Shown here: positions 28,578 to 33,430 of the stretch, one piece after another
Position numbering within the stretch: the first letter of the stretch is position 1
Layout of the letters: each line of letters begins with the position of its first letter
Source: a virus
Direction: 5' to 3' (one strand)
IMG/VR virus record: IMGVR_UViG_3300020154_000011
Span: 1 to 33,430 of that record
DNA: 33,430 nucleotides
The notes under the pieces: generated by a model
What the model was told of the DNA's origin: nothing
Seen by the model: only the letters and a program-made list of their open reading frames with translations
Databases searched by the model: none
Position numbers and translations under genes: made by a program

Positions 28578-28756
28578 AGGCGCTGAACGTGGTGCAGCTC
28601 CCGGCAGCTCCATTCCTGCTGGAGATCCACACCGAGAAGCTCGTGGATCTGATGCTGGCGCTGCAGGACGCGGGATTCAAGGTGACTTACGTGCGCGGAT
28701 CGATGAACCGATACCGCGTGGATGATCGAGACAATGAGGTGCGCAATGAGTGCTGA
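28574..28756 (+). CDS. small protein upstream of recombination genes
   Basis: ATG at 28574 (ATGA overlap) gives 60 residues: a short helix-strand domain with LLEIHTEKLVDLMLALQDAG followed by FKVTYVRGSMNRYRVDD. This helix-then-strand pattern resembles tiny ferredoxin-like domains. It overlaps the Erf-like gene by 11 bp. No function assigned. Confidence 0.55.
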   Translation: MKALNVVQLPAAPFLLEIHTEKLVDLMLALQDAGFKVTYVRGSMNRYRVDDRDNEVRNEC

Positions 28757-29534
28757 AGCAATGAAGATTACCGACCGTCGCGCGATGACGGTCCTGGCCG
28801 GCGATCAGAACTTGCCGGCTGCGCAACCAGTGATGAGCCCGATGCAGATGTTGGCCCAGGCGTTCCAGCAGGGGATGCCGCTTGAGACCATCAAGGAACT
28901 TCGGCAGATCCAGAAGGAATGGGAAGCAGACGAGGCTCTCAGCAAGTTCAACGAGGCGTTCGCCGCCTTCAAGGCCGAAGCTATCGTGATCGTGAAAAGC
29001 ACGACGATCAAGGACGGCCCATTGAAGGGGAAGAAGCACGCAACCCTGTTCGATGTTGTGGGCGTGGTCACTCCCAGGCTGTCAGCCTACGGCCTGTCGA
29101 TCTCGTGGAAACTCACGAAGGACGATCCGACCTGGATGGAAGTGACTTGCACGCTGCGTCATGCGGCCGGTCATTGCGAGAGCGTGTCGATGGGTGGTGG
29201 CCCAGATACCGGCCCCGGCCGCAACGCCATCCAGGCCCGCGGTAGCACGAAGGCTTATCTGGAACGGTACACGGCCACCGCGATTCTCGGACTCGCTGCG
29301 CAGGACGCCGACGATGATGGCAACGGCGCAGGCAAGAAGCAGCCGGAAGCGGCGAAGGCGCCAGAAGGCTATGACAGCTGGAATGCAGACATGACCGCCC
29401 TTGCCGAAGAGGGAACGGAGCGACTGCAGGAGGCTTGGTCGAAGTCACCGGATGAATTCAAGCGCTACGTCGTGAAGCAGGACGATCAATGGTGGGCGAG
29501 CACCAAGCGCAAGGCCGCAAAGGTGCAGGCATGA
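28746..29534 (+). CDS. erf: Erf-family single-strand annealing protein
   Basis: ATG at 28746 gives 262 residues. The ERF family pattern is present: MLAQAFQQGMPLETIKELRQ, ADEALSKFNEAFAAFKAE, then GPLKGKKHATLFDVVGVVTPRLSAYGLSISW and GSTKAYLERYTATAILGLAAQDADDDGN, which is the conserved Erf core ending in the acidic turn. Erf binds ssDNA and anneals complementary strands, replacing RecA in phage recombination. The C-terminal ~50 residues are variable and helical. It is followed by the exonuclease and SSB, forming a lambda Red-like module. Confidence 0.85.
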   Translation: MSAEAMKITDRRAMTVLAGDQNLPAAQPVMSPMQMLAQAFQQGMPLETIKELRQIQKEWEADEALSKFNEAFAAFKAEAIVIVKSTTIKDGPLKGKKHATLFDVVGVVTPRLSAYGLSISWKLTKDDPTWMEVTCTLRHAAGHCESVSMGGGPDTGPGRNAIQARGSTKAYLERYTATAILGLAAQDADDDGNGAGKKQPEAAKAPEGYDSWNADMTALAEEGTERLQEAWSKSPDEFKRYVVKQDDQWWASTKRKAAKVQA

Positions 29535-30172
29535 ACGCGCTTCAGATTTTCGACTGTGAGCAGGGCTCGGATGAATGGCACGAGTGCCGCCGCGGCGTCG
29601 TGACCGCATCCGAATTTAGCAAGGTTCTCGCCAAGGGCGAAGGCAAGACCCGCCGCAGCTACATGTACACGCTTGCTGGCGAGCGGATTGCCGGCCGCGT
29701 TGAGCCTGGCTATTCGAACCAGTACATGAGCCGCGGTAAAGAGGACGAAGCGGAGGCCGTGCTCGAGTACGAGGCGCTTACTGGCGCGATCGTTACGCCT
29801 TGCGGGTTCATGCGTCGTGGTGACGTTGGCTGCAGCCCTGACGGCTTGGTAGGCAAGGACGGGCTAATCGAGGCCAAGACGAAGAACTATGACCTGCACA
29901 TCGCCTGCATCGATAAGGGCGATATCCCGTCGACCCATGTCGCGCAGGTCCAGGGCGCCCTCTGGGTGTCACAGCGTCAGTGGCTGGACTTCATATCCTA
30001 CTCCAAGGGCCTGCCGATCTTCGTCAAGCGCGTGTTCCCGGATCTGGCGTACCACGCTCGCCTCAAGGCCGAGATCGACGATTTCCTTGCTGAAATGAAC
30101 AAAACGATTGCGCGCATCGGTGACTATCAACTCCACACGGCGCTGCGCTATTCCCTGCGAGGTGCCGCATGA
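29531..30172 (+). CDS. YqaJ/lambda-type 5'-3' exonuclease
   Basis: ATG at 29531 (ATGA overlap with erf) gives 213 residues. The motifs follow the lambda exonuclease/YqaJ fold: [21 protein letters not shown] near residues 13-33, the acidic [13 protein letters not shown] helix, CSPDGLV (D104), then GLIEAKTKN with E114-x-K116, and [11 protein letters not shown] with Q141. It degrades dsDNA 5' to 3' and hands ssDNA to the annealing protein. The order erf-exo-ssb is a typical recombination cassette. Confidence 0.87.
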   Translation: MNALQIFDCEQGSDEWHECRRGVVTASEFSKVLAKGEGKTRRSYMYTLAGERIAGRVEPGYSNQYMSRGKEDEAEAVLEYEALTGAIVTPCGFMRRGDVGCSPDGLVGKDGLIEAKTKNYDLHIACIDKGDIPSTHVAQVQGALWVSQRQWLDFISYSKGLPIFVKRVFPDLAYHARLKAEIDDFLAEMNKTIARIGDYQLHTALRYSLRGAA

Positions 30173-30597
30173 GCCGCGGTATCAACAAGGTCATCCTGGT
30201 TGGAAACCTGGGAGCCGACCCGGACACGCGCTACATGCCCAACGGCAAAGCGGTTACCAACATCCGGATTGCTACTTCGGAGTCATGGAAGGACAAGCAG
30301 ACCGGCGACATGAAGGAGCGCACCGAGTGGCACACCGTTGTGGCCTACGAGAAGCTGGCCGAGATCATCGCCGAGTACACCCGCAAAGGCTCCCAGCTCT
30401 ACATCGAAGGCTCCCTGCGGACTCGCAAGTGGCAAGACAAGGAAGGTAAGGACCGTTACACCACCGAGATCATCGCTCAGCAGATGCAGATGCTCGGCGG
30501 CAAGCCGCAGGGCGAACGGCCAGCGAAGCCGCAGGAACGATCAGCGCCGCCTCCGGCCGATGACGGCGGCGGGTTCGATGACGATATTCCTTTTTAG
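30169..30597 (+). CDS. ssb: single-stranded DNA-binding protein
   Basis: A 142-residue protein, ATGA overlap with the exonuclease gene. N-terminal [20 protein letters not shown] and [13 protein letters not shown], then [17 protein letters not shown] and [13 protein letters not shown], form the SSB OB fold (~1-105). A Gln/Pro-rich linker leads to the acidic tail DDDIPF, the peptide that recruits replication and repair partners. It closely resembles bacterial SSB and probably protects phage ssDNA and helps annealing. Confidence 0.93.
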   Translation: MSRGINKVILVGNLGADPDTRYMPNGKAVTNIRIATSESWKDKQTGDMKERTEWHTVVAYEKLAEIIAEYTRKGSQLYIEGSLRTRKWQDKEGKDRYTTEIIAQQMQMLGGKPQGERPAKPQERSAPPPADDGGGFDDDIPF

Positions 30598-30606
30598 GAC
30601 TGTCCC

Positions 30607-31086
30607 GTGAAAGGCTACATCCGCAAAACGTTGACCGGCTGGGTTCCTCACGACGAGCAGGCCCAGGCGACGCATAGGCGCCAGAAGCTCAACCAGGTGT
30701 CTCGGGCCGACATCGCCATCCCGCGCAACTACAAGACTCACTGCCTGTTCATGGTGCTGCTGAACGAAGTGACGTTTCCGAATCAGGAACGCTTCGTCGA
30801 TGCGCAGCAGTTCCGTCGCGCTGTGGCGCTCGCGGCCGGGCACTGCGAAGAGATGATGACGCTCGACGGTGAGATTCTGAAGGTCCCGCTGCCCTACGAC
30901 TATGACCACTGCCCGGACGAAGGCGAGTTCATCAAGAAATTCGGTGCGGCCATGACGATCTGCGCGGCGATTCTTCGCCACACCGCGCCGGAGCTTGAGG
31001 AAGAAGTGGCACGGCACGCCAACGAGCAGTACGGCATTGAGTGCCCGCGCATCTTCCGTGAGGAGCGCCAAGCCCGTGCGGCATAG
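30607..31086 (+). CDS. DUF1367-like protein
   Basis: GTG at 30607 with AGGA seven bases upstream gives 159 residues. The order I-R-K-T-L-T-G-W-V-P, then ADIAIPRNYKTHCLFMVLLNEV, and a later helical region (FIKKFGAAMTICAAILRHTAPEL) resembles the phage DUF1367 family usually found with recombination genes. The conserved R-N-x2-x-H pattern is present. Biochemical role is not established; context suggests DNA metabolism. The assignment is from pattern memory and is less certain than for its neighbours. Confidence 0.6.
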   Translation: MKGYIRKTLTGWVPHDEQAQATHRRQKLNQVSRADIAIPRNYKTHCLFMVLLNEVTFPNQERFVDAQQFRRAVALAAGHCEEMMTLDGEILKVPLPYDYDHCPDEGEFIKKFGAAMTICAAILRHTAPELEEEVARHANEQYGIECPRIFREERQARAA

Positions 31087-31462
31087 TACGACCACACCGA
31101 CGAAGGCCGAGCAGGCCCGCCTAGACGCGATTCATGCGATGCCGTGCATCGCTTGTGAGATCGAGGCCGATATCTCCCGTCAGCGCGGCGAGATCGTGCA
31201 AGCGCAGCCGTCGCGCACCGAAGCTCACCACATTGTCGATAAGGGCACGCGGGAGCATTCGGGCGGCCACATGGCCACACTGCCATTATGTGGCTGGCAT
31301 CACCGAGGCGAGCCCGTCTATCCGCTGGGCAAGCGCGAGATGTGCCAGTTGCACGGGCCGTCGTTTGCGGAGAGTAAGAAATCCTTCCGCGCGAACTACG
31401 GCAGCGAGCGTGATCTGCTCGCGGTCATCGACCAGCGCCTTGCAGCTAGGAGCGCAGCATGA
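31076..31462 (+). CDS. P1 Ref-like HNH nuclease
   Basis: GTG at 31076, preceded by GAGGAG, gives 128 residues and overlaps the previous gene by 11 bp. C24-x2-C27 (PCIACE), EAHHIVDKG with H51-H52, GGHMATLPLCGWHHRG, and GPSFAESKKSFRANYGSERDLL follow the order of phage P1 Ref (recombination enhancement function), an HNH-fold nuclease that cuts within RecA-made D-loops. This is shorter than P1 Ref, lacking its long N-terminal basic region. It completes the recombination module. Confidence 0.75.
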   Translation: MRHSTTTPTKAEQARLDAIHAMPCIACEIEADISRQRGEIVQAQPSRTEAHHIVDKGTREHSGGHMATLPLCGWHHRGEPVYPLGKREMCQLHGPSFAESKKSFRANYGSERDLLAVIDQRLAARSAA

Positions 31463-31647
31463 GCCGCCCGCGCAAACACAAGTTCTACGACCTGCCCGTC
31501 GGTGAGGAGTACGTGGCAAACGAAATGAAACGTTGGCTGAAGTCCGCCATCTACAACCACGGCACGGCCACGGGCAAGGCGTTCTCGATTCGGCAGATGT
31601 TCCCGAGGGTGAAGGGTACGGCGTATGTAATCCGGAGGACGGCATGA
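31459..31647 (+). CDS. small basic protein, function unknown
   Basis: A 62-residue protein linked by ATGA overlaps on both sides. It begins MSRPRKHKFYDLPVGEEYV and ends with a basic helix-strand (WLKSAIYNHGTATGKAFSIR, RVKGTAYVIRRTA). The pattern suggests a small DNA-contacting domain. No motif or family recognised. Confidence 0.6.
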   Translation: MSRPRKHKFYDLPVGEEYVANEMKRWLKSAIYNHGTATGKAFSIRQMFPRVKGTAYVIRRTA

Positions 31648-32000
31648 CTACTCCAGTCTCACCCGACGAGTCGAGCACCGACGCAGAGAATGAATTGATC
31701 TGCGAGAAGCTGCTCGGCTGGCGGAAGTGTTCAACTTTCGGTGCGCAGTGCGCAGGGTGGACGCGACCTGACTCCGCTGCTCACAGCGATAACACACCAG
31801 ACTTCACCACATGGGCCGAGGCTGGGCTGATTCTGGATGCGCTGAGTTCCCGTAGCGTCGATCCTACGCTGGAGTACTCAGACGGCAAATGGGATTGCTA
31901 TGGCGGCGACCCTTTCGAGTCTTTCATTCATGCCTACAGAGACACCGGCCCGCTCGCCATTCGCGCCGCCGCGCTCGAATACATCCGGAGGCTGCCATGA
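31644..32000 (+). CDS. protein of unknown function
   Basis: ATG at 31644 (ATGA overlap) gives 118 residues. ENELICEKLLGWRKCSTFG and FTTWAEAGLILDALSSRSVD, then DCYGGDPFESFIHAYRDTGP and AIRAAALEYIRRLP, are typical of small phage proteins with a W-F-x-D pattern that are widespread but unassigned. Likely globular and mixed helix/strand. It ends in an ATGA overlap with the next gene. Confidence 0.65.
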   Translation: MTTPVSPDESSTDAENELICEKLLGWRKCSTFGAQCAGWTRPDSAAHSDNTPDFTTWAEAGLILDALSSRSVDPTLEYSDGKWDCYGGDPFESFIHAYRDTGPLAIRAAALEYIRRLP

Positions 32001-32269
32001 CAGAGCAAGTCCCTTCTGAGGACCGAGACATTGTTGAACGTCTGCGATCACGCGGATGGGAAGATCGCCAGCATCGGAAACTGCGCGAGGAAGCCGCCGG
32101 CCAAATTGAGCAGCTGAGGCGCAGGGTCGCGAAACTGGAGGCTGGTCTCCGCTATGTGAAAGAGACCGATGACCAGGCGCGCGAAACGCTCAAGACGCAT
32201 TTCGACATGGACCCCAGTCCTGACGCACTGGAGTTCAACCGTAAGATTAGCGAGGCATTGGCGCCATGA
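31997..32269 (+). CDS. helical coiled-coil protein, function unknown
   Basis: ATG at 31997 gives 90 residues. RSRGWEDRQHRKLREEAAG and QIEQLRRRVAKLEAGLRYVKE form a coiled coil with Leu at heptad positions. The start EDRDIVERLRSRG and the Leu-zipper form are common among phage accessory ORFs in this place. Coupled at both ends. No function. Confidence 0.6.
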   Translation: MTEQVPSEDRDIVERLRSRGWEDRQHRKLREEAAGQIEQLRRRVAKLEAGLRYVKETDDQARETLKTHFDMDPSPDALEFNRKISEALAP

Positions 32270-32514
32270 CCGGAGACCAACTTCCCTCGGACGCCCTGAG
32301 CATTCGCACCAGATCCTGCGAGAAGTGCAGCAACGACCTGCAGCACGTTGACTGCTGGAACTGCGGTGGCGAGGGCTTCAGCGACCATGACTGTGGTGAG
32401 GACTGCTGTGCCTGTCTGTACCCGGAGGACAACGTCGAGTGCGACATATGCGACGGCACAGGCGGATGGTGGGCCTGCATCAACTGCAATCCGGGAGCGT
32501 TCGATGACAACTGA
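32266..32514 (+). CDS. DnaJ-type zinc-motif protein
   Basis: An 82-residue protein with 12 Cys. Three C-x-x-C-containing groups (CEKC; CWNCGGEGF; CDICDGTGGWW) are DnaJ-type zinc-ribbon repeats, with a CGEDCCACLYP between them. It is acidic throughout. Such small proteins are common in phages; they probably bind zinc, and no activity is known. The next gene's ribosome site lies in its last codons. Confidence 0.65.
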   Translation: MTGDQLPSDALSIRTRSCEKCSNDLQHVDCWNCGGEGFSDHDCGEDCCACLYPEDNVECDICDGTGGWWACINCNPGAFDDN

Positions 32515-32698
32515 TACTCAGAGTTCCAAAGAAGAGCTAGACGCCACGCGCCGCATGCTCGGCGCAGCACAGGTGCGCGTGAAACATTACGAACAGGCGC
32601 TGCAACTGATTGCCGGCTGTTCATCCGAAAGCTATGCCAAGCGCATAGCTACGGAAGCGTTGTCAGCGGACACCCCGGTCAAGGAGCCCCGCGTATGA
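32504..32698 (+). CDS. small helical protein, function unknown
   Basis: ATG at 32504 has GGGAG six bases upstream, inside the previous gene's end. The 64 residues begin MTTDTQSSKEELDATRRMLG and form a helix with AAQVRVKHYEQALQLIAG. The D-T-Q-x-S-K-E start resembles that of the gene at 32888 (MSDTQAPSKEL), suggesting duplication of a small module in this cassette. Its stop overlaps the next ATG. Confidence 0.58.
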   Translation: MTTDTQSSKEELDATRRMLGAAQVRVKHYEQALQLIAGCSSESYAKRIATEALSADTPVKEPRV

Positions 32699-32895
32699 CA
32701 AATGAAAGAGTCCCGACGTGCGAGAAAGACGGCGACGACGGCTGGATCATCACCGTCGAGCGTGGCAACCCCGTGCGCGTGAGTGATCGGGCTTTGGCCA
32801 ACCAGATATGGCAGCTCGCAACCTGGGCCTACCACAACGGCCGCGACGATCGTATGGCCATAATTCGCGAAGCCCTGGGAGTAAACAATGTCTGA
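32695..32895 (+). CDS. small protein, function unknown
   Basis: A 66-residue protein in ATGA overlap with the previous gene. VPTCEKDGDDGWIITVERGN forms strands and RALANQIWQLATWAYHNGR a helix, so it looks like a small beta-beta-alpha domain. Its end overlaps the next ATG by 8 bp. No family recognised. Confidence 0.6.
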   Translation: MTNERVPTCEKDGDDGWIITVERGNPVRVSDRALANQIWQLATWAYHNGRDDRMAIIREALGVNNV

Positions 32896-33430
32896 TACTC
32901 AAGCGCCATCGAAGGAGTTGGCCGAACGGCTGCGCGCCCTGGACTTCGGCGTCCGCATGCCGCCGTCTGTGATCGAGGAAGCCGCGGAGTTCCTTGAATC
33001 GTTGAGCACTGCTCACGAACCGCCGGCTGACCATATCTGCGGGCCTTGGGCTCAGTGTGATGCTGCTTGTGCCGAGCGAGCGTATTCACAGCCAGAGGCG
33101 AACGGCGTCAAGTGCGTCCACTGCAACGGCAGCGGTGAAGAGACACAAGTCTACGATGAGCAGAATGGATGGTCAGAAGAGAAGCCGTGCGCTACATGCA
33201 ATGGCACCGGCCGCATCACGACCGTAGATCAGTACCTGAAGACGCTGCCGGCCAACTGGCATGAGAACAGCAGCCTTGAGACTTGGTTCCCATGCACAGC
33301 CGCCGAGCTGGAGCGCCTGAGAGCATCGCAACCGCCAGCGGCTGGGCAGTCCGCGCACGACAACCCACCGCCGTGGCACGGGAAGCGCGTTTACATCGTT
33401 CCTGTAGAGCTACAGAACGGCGGCGAGGCG
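32888..33430 (+). CDS. DnaJ-type zinc-motif protein, open at right edge
   Basis: ATG at 32888 opens a frame that is unbroken to the window end (181 residues seen). It begins MSDTQAPSKELAERLRALD with a helical start. Two DnaJ-type C-x-x-C-x-G-x-G elements follow at ~79-86 (CVHCNGSG) and ~105-112 (CATCNGTG), so a zinc ribbon is likely. A Pro-rich stretch and the start of a basic strand region close the visible part. Similar N-terminal sequence appears at 32504. The rest is outside the window. Confidence 0.72.
   Translation, partial: MSDTQAPSKELAERLRALDFGVRMPPSVIEEAAEFLESLSTAHEPPADHICGPWAQCDAACAERAYSQPEANGVKCVHCNGSGEETQVYDEQNGWSEEKPCATCNGTGRITTVDQYLKTLPANWHENSSLETWFPCTAAELERLRASQPPAAGQSAHDNPPPWHGKRVYIVPVELQNGGEA

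Noticed and set aside
1-33430. CRISPR arrays, tRNA genes, integrase and lysis genes
   Set aside because: Looked for; no regularly spaced repeats other than the iterons, no tRNA-like cloverleaf noticed by eye, and no integrase, endolysin or holin motifs recognised.

Overview
The window is a stretch of a temperate, P22-like short-tailed phage (or its prophage) of a Gram-negative, GC-rich host, probably a proteobacterium. The evidence is a contiguous morphogenesis block in the P22 style: terminase, a portal of about 730 residues, scaffold, a 448-residue coat, gp4-like and gp10-like tail-neck proteins, and three large proteins resembling ejection proteins. There is also a divergent repressor/Cro switch and a lipoprotein with a lipobox. 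No integrase, lysis genes, tRNA or CRISPR array is visible, and both ends cut through genes.

Layout. Everything from the left edge to about 25.03 kb is read leftward (minus strand). Following transcription from the switch: Cro-like regulator, small ORFs, CII/CP76-like regulator, replication initiator with an internal iteron array, CHC2 zinc-finger primase fragment, T7 gp4-like helicase, a run of small accessory genes (a Trp-rich 40-mer, a RanBP2-type zinc-finger protein, a small nuclease, an exported FN3-like protein, a GroES-like co-chaperonin, two HNH endonucleases), then small and large terminase, portal, a 37-residue membrane protein, scaffold, coat, neck and tail proteins, a sulfotransferase plus 2-oxoglutarate oxygenase pair, the ejection proteins, and two related tail-fibre-like genes.

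From 25.1 kb to the right edge genes are read rightward: a 131-residue cI-like repressor without a peptidase domain, then (behind a 48-bp palindrome) a lipoprotein, many small proteins, and a recombination suite (Erf-like annealing protein, YqaJ/lambda-type exonuclease, SSB, DUF1367-like protein, P1 Ref-like HNH nuclease). The edge holds small zinc-motif proteins.

Nearly every gene junction in both operons is an ATGA, GTGA, TGATG or TAATG overlap. This dense translational coupling lets starts be fixed with confidence and reveals several short genes.

The most striking feature is in the replication initiator gene (22829-23752). It carries 22-bp-phased iteron-like repeats in its middle, as lambda O does. 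One repeat is separated from the rest by an in-frame insert of about 88 codons that looks like a GIY-YIG-type homing endonuclease domain. A mobile nuclease therefore appears to have entered the phage origin and been kept as a domain of the initiator. Two further HNH endonucleases lie just upstream of the terminase, so the replication-to-packaging segment is unusually rich in mobile nucleases. Other notable items are the sulfotransferase/oxygenase cassette among tail genes, a shared beta-module inserted into both neck proteins, and a textbook RanBP2 zinc finger in a phage protein.
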